Source: Rhodospirillaceae bacterium UBA4468
GTDB taxonomy: Bacteria; Pseudomonadota; Alphaproteobacteria; Rhodospirillales; Casp-alpha2
DNA: 5,128 nucleotides
Reading direction: 5' to 3'
Assembly (NCBI GenBank): GCA_002389385.1
Contig: DGOK01000027.1
Coordinates: forward strand, 1 to 5,128
Made by a program: the position numbers and the translations under genes. Below the pieces are notes generated by a model, which was given only the letters and a program-made list of their open reading frames with translations, had not been told where the DNA came from and did no database searches. How positions within the stretch are numbered: the first letter of the stretch is position 1; every line of letters starts with the position of its first letter. Shown here piece after piece: positions 1-4,952 of the stretch.

Positions 1-139
1 AATTACATTCATTCTTGAGCCCCCTAAAGGCTCTGCATTCATCCGTAAACGTCACAGGCTGAATACCAAAAAAGTTTCTTAAAATACGACAGATTCTTTG
101 CCGCATTTATTGTTTATGGCGACCCCGGTCAATTCATAC

Positions 140-155
140 TGTGATAGCCATCACT
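140..155. promoter_or_regulatory. Putative CRP-type operator
   Basis: The sequence TGTGATAGCCATCACT matches the CRP consensus TGTGA-N6-TCACA at 9 of 10 defined positions and is nearly symmetric (GTGAT-AGCC-ATCAC is a perfect inverted repeat). It lies about 136 bp before the preferred chaC start. With a transcription start near 232, from the promoter at 198-225, its centre would be near -84, an activating distance for some CRP promoters. It could equally serve a leftward gene outside the window. The match is visible; binding is inferred. Confidence 0.45.
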
Positions 156-197
156 TTGGTTAAAATTTTAATTAAAATCCGTGAGTTACCAGACTTT

Positions 198-225
198 TTG
201 ATTAGGTTTGAGTTTACGGTATACG
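198..225 (+). promoter_or_regulatory. Candidate sigma-70 promoter for chaC
   Basis: TTGATT at 198-203 and TATACG at 220-225 are separated by 16 bases and lie upstream of the chaC ribosome binding site. Both hexamers are fair matches to TTGACA and TATAAT. Initiation near 232 would give a leader of about 50 bases to the CTG start. The surrounding DNA is AT-rich, so chance matches are possible. Confidence 0.35.
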
Positions 226-270
226 CCCCTATCATGACCAAACAAAAACACGCAGAAATCGTTCTTTATT

Positions 271-274
271 GAGG
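271..274 (+). promoter_or_regulatory. Ribosome binding site that favours a CTG start for chaC
   Basis: GAGG lies 9 bases before the CTG at 284-286, the first plausible start codon after the in-frame TAA at 275-277. No comparable Shine-Dalgarno sequence precedes the GTG at 347, where the upstream bases are an AT-rich stretch that codes for family-conserved residues. Confidence 0.45.
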
Positions 275-283
275 TAATTCAAA

Positions 284-880
284 CTGTTCTCACAGTCTAA
301 CACGTCAATCTTATCTGCACCTGACACCAATACTGATATTGAATGGGTGTTTGGCTATGGATCGTTAATGTGGCGGCCAGGTTTTAAATTCCTCCAACAA
401 AGTACAGCCCGCCTGAATGGTTACCATCGTGCCCCTTGTATTTTCTCCCATCATCACCGTGGCACGTCAGCGATACCGGGCCTTGTCCTTGGCTTAGATA
501 GTGGTGGGTTTTGCGATGGCATTGCATTTAGAATTGATATTAAAAACCATACAGAAGTCATTGAATATCTTCACGAAAGAGAACTTATAGGCTATGCATA
601 CAAACCTATAATTCTGAATATCAATATTAATTGCTTAACAGTGCCCGCCTACACGTTTGTCGCAGATCCTGAGCATGGTCAATATGCAGGAGATCTTGGC
701 CTCATTCAGTCCGCAGAAGTGATTATGAAGGCGCAAGGCGTCAGTGGGCTTAACCGGGATTATCTTATGAGCACCGTTCAAAAGCTCGAAAGCGAAGGAT
801 TCGCGGAACCGGAACTGCTTAAACTCCGCCAGCGAGTACGTAAACTCACCGGTTCAATCGATCAGGGTGGTGGTATTTAA
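284..880 (+). CDS. chaC: ChaC-family gamma-glutamylcyclotransferase
   Basis: Expected to cleave glutathione in the cytoplasm into 5-oxoproline and Cys-Gly, as ChaC proteins do. The first strand and substrate loop read W-V-F-G-Y-G-S-L-M-W, the family signature. A Y-L-x-x-R-E-x-x-G-Y motif follows at residues 74-83 counted from GTG 347, and its Glu (E79) matches the catalytic acid. The C-terminal part has the typical Y-x-A-D-P, Q-Y-A-G and N-x-D-Y-L blocks. Starting at the GTG (177 residues) would remove the Trp that normally precedes VFGYGS. The frame is open back to 278, so I prefer the CTG at 284 (198 residues) with GAGG nine bases upstream. Function is confident; the start is uncertain. The gene appears monocistronic, as fliN follows after 113 bases, and a CRP-like site upstream may regulate it. 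Confidence 0.88.
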   Translation: MFSQSNTSILSAPDTNTDIEWVFGYGSLMWRPGFKFLQQSTARLNGYHRAPCIFSHHHRGTSAIPGLVLGLDSGGFCDGIAFRIDIKNHTEVIEYLHERELIGYAYKPIILNININCLTVPAYTFVADPEHGQYAGDLGLIQSAEVIMKAQGVSGLNRDYLMSTVQKLESEGFAEPELLKLRQRVRKLTGSIDQGGGI

Positions 881-948
881 TTATTCGCTAAATTCATGCT
901 TTGCAGATGTCACCCAACACGAAAAATACTAGATTTAGATTCTTAAGC

Positions 949-972
949 GGTAACGTTCATAATCCGTTAACC
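949..972. repeat. Imperfect inverted repeat before fliN
   Basis: GGTAACG at 949-955 and CGTTAACC at 965-972 face each other across 9 bases; the core arms TAACG and CGTTA pair perfectly. It ends 21 bases before the fliN start codon. It could be an operator or a weak leader hairpin. The rest of the 881-993 gap shows no clear terminator after chaC; TTGCAG at 901-906 with AATACT 18 bases later is a weak promoter candidate for fliN. Confidence 0.25.
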
Positions 973-993
973 AAACCTCAATAGGATAACATC

Positions 994-1290
994 ATGGCAG
1001 ATGAACGAGAATTTGGCGTAAAAAGCGATGGCTCCCGGAGCGAGATGGAAGCTGTCCTCGATGTTAAGCTTGAGGTTTCCGCAGTCCTCGGGACTGCAGA
1101 GATGCCTATTAGCCAAATTCTAAAGCTTGGTCGTGGTGCTGTTGTTGAACTCGAACGTTCCGTTGGGGAAGACATCGAACTCCATGCCAACAATCAACTC
1201 ATTGCCAAAGGTGAAGTCATCGTTGTCGATGGTCGACTTGGTGTCACTGTGACTGACGTGATAAAAAGCCCTTCCGGCCACGAGGTGTAA
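994..1290 (+). CDS. fliN: Flagellar motor switch protein FliN
   Basis: FliN forms, with FliM and FliG, the C-ring on the cytoplasmic face of the flagellar basal body; it takes part in rotation switching and type III export. The 98-residue product is almost entirely one SpoA/FliN domain. A variable acidic N-terminus (1-20) is followed by V-L-D-V-K-L-E-V at 21-28, I-L-K-L-G-R-G-A-V-V-E-L at 42-53, and L-I-A-K-G-E-V-I-V-V-D and G-V-T-V-T-D-V-I at about 69-90, all hallmark blocks. The length fits the short alphaproteobacterial forms. AGGA seven bases before the ATG supports the start. Unusually for fliN, no other flagellar gene is in this window; its only partner is the small ORF one base downstream. 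Confidence 0.93.
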   Translation: MADEREFGVKSDGSRSEMEAVLDVKLEVSAVLGTAEMPISQILKLGRGAVVELERSVGEDIELHANNQLIAKGEVIVVDGRLGVTVTDVIKSPSGHEV

Positions 1291-1291
1291 T

Positions 1292-1495
1292 ATGAATTTA
1301 TCTCCTGAAGTATACCGTACAGCAACGCTGATGATTGCCGAATATGGCGAGCTTGCCCCTGCAGGCGCATTCATCAAGGCAGATCAATTGAGTGATGCTG
1401 GAGACGAAAAAGGTCGCGATGTCTGGCTTCGAGTAGCAAAAGCTGTCGAAGAGTTACTTTCAGACGAACGTCCAAACGACAGTGTTGTCCATTAA
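1292..1495 (+). CDS. Small conserved-looking helical protein coupled to fliN
   Basis: A 67-residue protein of unknown function. It begins one base after the fliN stop, with GAGG at 1282-1285 inside the last fliN codons, so the two are almost certainly co-transcribed and translationally coupled. No signal peptide, membrane segment or cysteine is visible. The sequence looks like a short helical bundle: helix 1 about 5-19, helix 2 about 23-36, a D-A-G-D turn at 35-38, then a helix containing W-L-R-V-A-K-A-V-E-E-L-L (45-56) and a polar tail ending in V-V-H. The pattern recalls small alphaproteobacterial proteins of the DUF6961 type, but this is from memory and unverified. A flagellar role is only suggested by the coupling. 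It ends 20 bases from the convergent lipoprotein gene. Confidence 0.8.
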   Translation: MNLSPEVYRTATLMIAEYGELAPAGAFIKADQLSDAGDEKGRDVWLRVAKAVEELLSDERPNDSVVH

Positions 1496-1515
1496 CAAGA
1501 CACCCGCCTTAATCT

Positions 1516-1770
1516 TTATAATTTTTCACGACACTGAAACGTAGAGACAACAGTTCCAAAAATGAACTCATTGGAAATTGCGCTTCGCTGAACTTGCACT
1601 GCGGATTTGTTGTATTTTGAACAATGCTCGTCTGCGCGTGATTGAATAAGCAAATTATTCTTTGATGAGTGCTCGATGGAAATACCCTCTTCAGTCTCAA
1701 CGACAGTGCTACACCCTGCCAAAGCAAGTAGTGAAAAAAGGATTACAGTTAGGCACTTGGTTTTTCCCAT
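1516..1770 (-). CDS. Small secreted lipoprotein
   Basis: An 84-residue predicted lipoprotein. Residues 1-19 form a signal peptide (G-K-T-K, then a hydrophobic core) ending in a lipobox L-A-G-C, so Cys20 would be lipidated after cleavage. The mature part of 65 residues has two further cysteines, C50 and C80, that could form a disulfide in the periplasm. A D-E-H-C-x-K-Y motif and a final S-T-F-x-C motif resemble those seen in small proteobacterial lipoproteins of unknown role. Upstream TAGG is very close to the ATG, so the ribosome binding site is weak; TATGAT on the minus strand just upstream could be a -10 element. It is divergent from the cNMP-domain gene and convergent with the 67-residue ORF. 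No specific function is claimed. Confidence 0.8.
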   Translation of the reverse strand: MGKTKCLTVILFSLLALAGCSTVVETEEGISIEHSSKNNLLIQSRADEHCSKYNKSAVQVQRSAISNEFIFGTVVSTFQCREKL

Positions 1771-1843
1771 GCCTACGGACTATCATAGAGCTGTGACGAT
1801 ACGCAAACAGGTATTCACGGCGCTCGCTGCTAAAGAACAAGAT

Positions 1844-2278
1844 ATGAATCTCATCGGTACATTCCCAAACCTCACAGATGATGAGCGCCAATGGCTGGTA
1901 TCTAACGGCCAAACGACATCCTACAAGACAGGAGAAGCCTTCATTTCTAGGGGTCAAGTTGTCACGTCGTTACTGCTTATAAAATCCGGCAATTTGCGAG
2001 TCACAAGAACGTATCTGGATGAAATGTCAGCTGAATTTGCAGGCCCTTTGGGTCCTGGTGAAGTCATTGGCGAAATGTCGCTGATGGATAAAAAAGGTGC
2101 GAGTGCTAATCTGATTGCTGACGGTCATACTGAAATCCACGTGATTCCAGGCGATGTCCTTAAGAACAAACTTAATACGGACACTGAATTTAAAGCGCGC
2201 TTCTTTGAAAGTCTTTTCCTGGACCTGATACGGAAACTTCGCTCAACAAACCAGCGTTTCCTCCCCGTCCCTCCCTGA
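1844..2278 (+). CDS. Stand-alone cyclic-nucleotide-binding-type domain protein
   Basis: A 144-residue protein formed by one cNMP-binding (CRP-like) beta-roll with no helix-turn-helix or other output domain. Visible features are the lead helix (N-L-T-D-D-E-R-Q-W, 9-17), the strand-turn Y-K-T-G-E-A-F-I-x-R-G (27-37), L-L-L-I-K-S-G-N-L-R-V (43-53), G-P-G-E-V-I-G-E-M-S-L (70-80) and a C-terminal helix (about 114-134). The phosphate-binding cassette has G-E but then G-A-S-A where CRP has R-S-A; the ligand-phosphate Arg is missing, so cAMP or cGMP binding is doubtful. The frame is open further upstream, with an ATG at 1769 overlapping the divergent lipoprotein start. I prefer 1844 because the domain begins there, although the ribosome binding site (AAGAA) is weak. 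It may act by protein contact. Confidence 0.78.
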   Translation: MNLIGTFPNLTDDERQWLVSNGQTTSYKTGEAFISRGQVVTSLLLIKSGNLRVTRTYLDEMSAEFAGPLGPGEVIGEMSLMDKKGASANLIADGHTEIHVIPGDVLKNKLNTDTEFKARFFESLFLDLIRKLRSTNQRFLPVPP

Positions 2279-2321
2279 AAAACAGTAACGTGTGTTTAGA
2301 TGATCTGCTGATGCCCGAGAC

Positions 2322-2999
2322 TTAAAACCCCTGGCGAATGTCCGCCATTAGAAAATCCGCACATCGGTTTGGGCCCGCAGCATCCCTCGATGGAAACTTT
2401 TGATGCCAGGCACCCATTTTATTATCGAGTTTGCACAAGATACCGCCGATAGCACCGTGATTATCTTCAACCATTTTTTTAAAATCTGCGAACTTGTCTG
2501 CGCTCATGTCGTTCCACATTTCATTGGTGCTTTGTGTAAATAACTGGAAACGCCCTCGCAGAACTTCCTGCATTTTCTCAACCCGAGATGTCATGCGCTT
2601 CGCCGTCGCAACAACATCCGCATTTGTTTTGAGCTGTTGATGCTTTGTGATGATGTCCATAGCCATAATGAAGTTTTCAATCTTCGGTTCAAGCTGGTCG
2701 AGGATGTTACGATAATAGGCAATCGATAAATAAATATCGCCATAGTCCTTAAGGAAAAGCGGGACTTTGTTTAAATCAATTTGAATTTTCTGTGCAATAA
2801 GTTTGAGGTTATCAAGCGCCTTAGCCGGGTCTGCATTCTTGAGCAATTGACCAACATCCGTATTGGCAGCCTCACTGGATTCATCGCCAAAAATCGATCG
2901 TGTCAGACGGGCCGTAAAAGGTTGCACATACTTGTCTAGGTCCGCTTGCATACTTTTAGACAGCTTCAAGTGTTTGGTGTCGTTAACAACAATCCCCAA
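2322..2999 (-). CDS. Helical hypothetical protein (open C-terminal part of the interrupted gene)
   Basis: This is the longest uninterrupted stretch, 225 codons from a TTG. I do not recognise the family. The product is predicted cytoplasmic and mostly helical: no signal peptide or membrane segment, long amphipathic runs at about 48-95 (A-L-D-N-L-K-L-I-A-Q-K-I) and 100-155 (E-P-K-I-E-N-F, then V-E-K-M-Q-E-V-L), some of which may form coiled coil. There are two cysteines (about 188 and 212) and a W-H-Q-K-F segment near the end. The region before TTG 2999 lacks a ribosome binding site, and the frame extends upstream past a TAA, so this start is a fallback. It converges with the cNMP-domain gene, leaving 43 bases and no clear terminator between them. 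Confidence 0.6.
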   Translation of the reverse strand: MGIVVNDTKHLKLSKSMQADLDKYVQPFTARLTRSIFGDESSEAANTDVGQLLKNADPAKALDNLKLIAQKIQIDLNKVPLFLKDYGDIYLSIAYYRNILDQLEPKIENFIMAMDIITKHQQLKTNADVVATAKRMTSRVEKMQEVLRGRFQLFTQSTNEMWNDMSADKFADFKKMVEDNHGAIGGILCKLDNKMGAWHQKFPSRDAAGPNRCADFLMADIRQGF

Positions 3000-3191
3000 A
3001 TCACGAAGGGAAATGCGCAGACATTAGGCATCGAAACTGTGGAGCTTCCCAACCTTGGTAATGATATCCATGTCCGTTCGGGAAATCTCATGGATCGTCT
3101 GCTTCAATTGAGCCGGATGTGCATGTCCTGAGCCTGCACGGGTATCGCGAAACATCTTTACGACGCTCTCGCAGTGAATATTTTTCACCAT
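2322..3191 (-). pseudogene. Interrupted gene: 289-codon frame with one in-frame TAA
   Basis: Reading the minus strand from ATG 3191 gives 55 codons ending L-H-S-F-D-A, then TAA at 3024-3026. The same frame continues without interruption as C-L-R-I-S-L-R-D-L-G-I-V-V-N-D for 233 more codons to the stop at 2322. Both sides look protein-like and helical, with no frameshift needed, so the simplest reading is a single gene with a Tyr-type codon (TAT or TAC) changed to TAA. No Shine-Dalgarno sequence is obvious before either ATG 3191 or the TTG at 2999. Alternatives are a base-calling error, a genuine shorter protein starting at TTG 2999 or ATG 2948, or stop readthrough. TAA ends other genes here, so reassignment is unlikely. 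The family is not recognised. Confidence 0.55.
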
Positions 3192-3245
3192 CAACAAACC
3201 GCGCAGCGTTACCGACCCTAAAGGTAAAATAGCTAGGGGAAGAGA

Positions 3246-3344
3246 CTACAAAGAGTCCGTGTCTTCGTCACGAACGGCAACATTCATCATGGGGTCAGTA
3301 GAAGGAAAAGACACTTGTAGACTTTCAAACGTGCAGGATTTCAC
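3246..3344 (-). CDS. Doubtful 32-codon ORF
   Basis: A GTG-initiated minus-strand frame with a fairly protein-like, acidic C-terminus (D-P-M-M-N-V-A-V-R-D-E-D-T-D-S-L). No ribosome binding site precedes the GTG. It lies 54 bases upstream of the interrupted gene on the same strand. It could be a tiny protein, a remnant, or chance; an alternative start is the ATG pair at residues 19-20. No function is assigned. Confidence 0.2.
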   Translation of the reverse strand: MKSCTFESLQVSFPSTDPMMNVAVRDEDTDSL

Positions 3345-3370
3345 AAGAATAATAAGGCGCTTGCTATAGT
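3340..3370 (+). promoter_or_regulatory. Candidate extended -10 promoter pointing right
   Basis: TATAGT at 3365-3370 is preceded by TGC, giving the extended -10 motif TGnTATAGT. TTCACA at 3340-3345 lies 19 bases upstream as a fair -35. Transcription would begin near 3377 and run through the inverted repeat at 3426-3461 toward the 3' end of the minus-strand racemase-like gene, where no plus-strand gene is found. CTATAG is self-complementary, so a leftward use for the minus-strand genes is also conceivable. Confidence 0.35.
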
Positions 3371-3425
3371 GCTAATAGAAATTTGTCACGAATTGTTACT
3401 CAAGTAAATCTGTGCGGGCTCTCCC

Positions 3426-3461
3426 CCGTGGCCATGCGTAAATCTCACCCTTAAGCCACGG
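3426..3461. repeat. Inverted repeat just beyond the racemase-like gene
   Basis: CCGTGGC at 3426-3432 and GCCACGG at 3455-3461 are perfect 7-base arms around a 22-base spacer. It sits 14 bases past the minus-strand stop. No T-run follows on either strand, so it is not a classical intrinsic terminator, but it could stabilise the 3' end of the racemase-like mRNA or structure a plus-strand transcript. The rest of the 3192-3475 gap shows nothing else I can name apart from the promoter and the doubtful ORF. Confidence 0.4.
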
Positions 3462-3475
3462 ATTGCATCATCAAC

Positions 3476-4612
3476 CTAGATTATCTTAGTTCCAAACTTC
3501 TCGACCGCTGCCTCAGAGAGCGTCAAACCAATGCCCGGATCCTCATTAAGAGTAAGCCAGCCATCTGCCATATGTGGAGGATTTTCGTAGAGCTCAGCCT
3601 GAAGCGGGTCACGCTCAGGATCAGTAAAGGACTCAACGATACGTCCCGCCGGTGTAGACGCAACAAGTGGTGCATGAATAAAGCAGTCATGATGCGGGGC
3701 CACATCCACATGATTGAGCTCGCATAATGCCGCGAGTTTCCGGCCTTCGGTAAAGCCGCCAAACATAGTGCAATCAAATTGCAGGATTTGGATGGCTTGT
3801 TCTTCAAGCATCGACCGGCACCCATAGCTCGTAATTTCGCTTTCTCCACCGGATAGAGGAATCTGCGTGCGTTGCGATAAAAGTTTCAAGTCACGTCGAT
3901 CATCAACCCATTTAACAGGCTCTTCGAGCCATGCCGGATTAAGATCCTCGAGAAGTCGCGCACCTTCGATTGCTGTTTTCAGGTCCCATGCCCGATTCAC
4001 ATCAACCATCAGATCGCAATCAGGACCAATAACATCACGAACAATTCCCATACGCGCAATGTCTTCCTTTAAGCTCAACCCGCCAATTTTTCCTTTGAAA
4101 CCTCGATGGCCTTGATCAACAAGCATTTGAATTTCATCACGCAGTTCCACATTGTCCTTACCATCCCGGTAATAAGCGCATGTGACGTAGCAAGGCACCT
4201 TATTGCGATGCCCACCAAACAAGCGATAAAGAGGCATGCCTGCGGTTTTGCCGACAATGTCCCAGCACGCAAGGTCAACCGCAGACGAAATTCGGATTAA
4301 GGCTTCACGGCTCCAGTTATACTCGGCGGCATAACGGCTCGACGTTAGCCCAAAAAGCTTTTGATACACCTGTTCAGGGGCAAGCGGGTCCATGCCGATA
4401 ATTTGGTCTGCCAGGCCATCCTTAATGACCTTCGAGATCGGGGAAATATCCGTGTAGCTGGTGCCAAGACCAAACCCTTCCACTCCATCACTCGACTTCA
4501 CACGAACAAGAAGTTCATTCGCATTTGGCACTTTAAAAAGGCTCACCCAATGCGGCCGCGTCTCGGCGTGCGCTGATAGAACGAAAAAATCAATTTCTGT
4601 GATTGTAGCCAA
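3476..4612 (-). CDS. Enolase-superfamily protein, mandelate racemase type
   Basis: A Mg-dependent enzyme of the mandelate racemase / muconate lactonizing enzyme family, abstracting a proton alpha to a carboxylate; many relatives are acid-sugar dehydratases. Numbering from ATG 4642 (subtract 10 for TTG 4612): N-terminal capping domain about 11-130, then the barrel with K183-G-K185 (KxK base motif), D214 in V-D-V-N, E240 in W-L-E-E-P, E267 in G-G-E-S (three metal ligands), and D290 with H317 matching the Asp-His dyad. All key residues are present, so it should be active. Substrate is unknown. I prefer the TTG at 4612 (378 residues), which has AAGGGAG eight bases upstream and begins just before the first strand (A-T-I-T-E-I-D-F-F); the ATG at 4642 has only a weak site. 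It appears monocistronic, after a terminator. Confidence 0.9.
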   Translation of the reverse strand: MATITEIDFFVLSAHAETRPHWVSLFKVPNANELLVRVKSSDGVEGFGLGTSYTDISPISKVIKDGLADQIIGMDPLAPEQVYQKLFGLTSSRYAAEYNWSREALIRISSAVDLACWDIVGKTAGMPLYRLFGGHRNKVPCYVTCAYYRDGKDNVELRDEIQMLVDQGHRGFKGKIGGLSLKEDIARMGIVRDVIGPDCDLMVDVNRAWDLKTAIEGARLLEDLNPAWLEEPVKWVDDRRDLKLLSQRTQIPLSGGESEITSYGCRSMLEEQAIQILQFDCTMFGGFTEGRKLAALCELNHVDVAPHHDCFIHAPLVASTPAGRIVESFTDPERDPLQAELYENPPHMADGWLTLNEDPGIGLTLSEAAVEKFGTKII

Positions 4613-4620
4613 TGTAGATA

Positions 4621-4627
4621 CTCCCTT
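4621..4627 (-). promoter_or_regulatory. Strong ribosome binding site selecting TTG 4612
   Basis: On the minus strand AAGGGAG ends 8 bases before the TTG at 4612-4610. It lies inside the frame that would be coding if translation began at ATG 4642, which argues for the shorter protein. The DNA from 4628 to 4755 is AT-rich and holds the racemase-like gene's promoter, which I cannot place with confidence. Confidence 0.55.
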
Positions 4628-4755
4628 TATTTCATGCGCCATACTCGTGCGCTAACACGAAAAAATCTAGGCGAAATGAGAGAACATAAATTATTCCAGC
4701 TTTTCTTTAATTGTTGATGGTTTATCAGCGTTAAAAATTATTATCTCCAGAAACC

Positions 4756-4790
4756 AAAAACCCCGCAAGCCATTACTGGCTGCGGGGTTT
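4756..4790 (-). terminator. Intrinsic terminator after tRNA-Lys
   Basis: AAACCCCGCA at 4758-4767 pairs perfectly with TGCGGGGTTT at 4781-4790. Three inner G-C pairs (4769-4771 with 4778-4780, one bulged A) and a 6-base loop extend the stem. On the minus strand the GC-rich stem runs into TTTTTGGTTT. It starts 4 bases past the encoded CCA and separates tRNA transcription from the racemase-like gene. The plus-strand tail is poorer in T. Confidence 0.9.
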
Positions 4791-4794
4791 AAAT

Positions 4795-4870
4795 TGGTAC
4801 GCGCTACAGGGGTCGAACCTGTGACAACCTGATTAAAAGTCAGGTGCTCTACCAACTGAGCTAAGCGCGC
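4795..4870 (-). tRNA. tRNA-Lys (anticodon UUU)
   Basis: A 76-base tRNA with CCA encoded. The acceptor stem GCGCGCU pairs with AGCGCGU, with a G-U at pair 1-72 and discriminator A. The D-arm contains AGCUCAGUUGGUAGAGC. The anticodon stem CCUGA/UCAGG encloses loop CUUUUAA, with UUU at 4837-4835. The T-arm carries GUUCGACCC in an ACAGG/CCUGU stem. It decodes AAA and AAG. A promoter about 75 bases upstream and a terminator immediately downstream suggest an independent transcript. Confidence 0.97.
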
Positions 4871-4877
4871 TCAATGT

Positions 4878-4892
4878 GATTGCAATGCAATC
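4878..4892. repeat. Perfect 15-bp palindrome in the tRNA leader
   Basis: GATTGCA-A-TGCAATC is a perfect 7-base inverted repeat around one base, 8 bases before the 5' end of the mature tRNA. It may fold in the precursor, mark a processing region, or be a protein site; no known regulator motif is recognised. Confidence 0.35.
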
Positions 4893-4952
4893 GAGTCTTC
4901 TTTGTTTCCGAAGTCCATGTCGACAACAACGATATTTCCTAGGAACGCCGGG

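Larger units (their letters stand above)
1..283. other. Non-coding region upstream of chaC
   Basis: All six frames are broken by frequent stops or lack a supported start. The region contains the CRP-like site and the promoter listed separately, an AT-rich stretch at about 161-178, and a small perfect inverted repeat (GAGCC at 18-22, GGCTC at 30-34, 7-base loop) with no T-run, so it is not a convincing terminator. A minus-strand reading frame from an ATG at 104-106 stays open to the left edge (35 codons), but it has no ribosome binding site and I do not call it a gene. Confidence 0.6.

Noticed and set aside
1..106. Minus-strand frame from ATG 104-106 open to the left edge (35 codons)
   Set aside because: No ribosome binding site, a stop codon directly upstream, and no recognisable protein pattern; too short at a window edge to support.
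234..272. 12-codon ORF (M-T-K-Q-K-H-A-E-I-V-L-Y) ahead of chaC, possible leader peptide
   Set aside because: No ribosome binding site, no attenuator-like hairpins and no repeated regulatory codons; its stop merely overlaps the chaC ribosome binding site.
978..1377. Minus-strand frames opposite fliN and the small downstream gene
   Set aside because: Antisense shadows of well-supported plus-strand genes, with low-complexity Ser/Thr-rich or unremarkable products.
2279..2321. Terminator between the convergent cNMP-domain and helical-protein genes
   Set aside because: No stable GC-rich hairpin followed by T residues on either strand.
2946..3131. Plus-strand 61-codon frame opposite the interrupted gene
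   Set aside because: Lies antisense to the N-terminal half of the minus-strand frame; no ribosome binding site or recognisable motif.
3432..3453. Six-codon ORF (M-R-K-S-H-P) inside the inverted-repeat spacer
   Set aside because: No ribosome binding site; too short to distinguish from chance.
3420..3475. Inverted repeat as an intrinsic terminator or known riboswitch
   Set aside because: No T-run on either strand, a 22-base spacer, and no match to a riboswitch core that I recognise.
3523..4655. Several frames in other registers within the racemase-like gene
   Set aside because: Shadows of a gene with all catalytic residues in the main frame.
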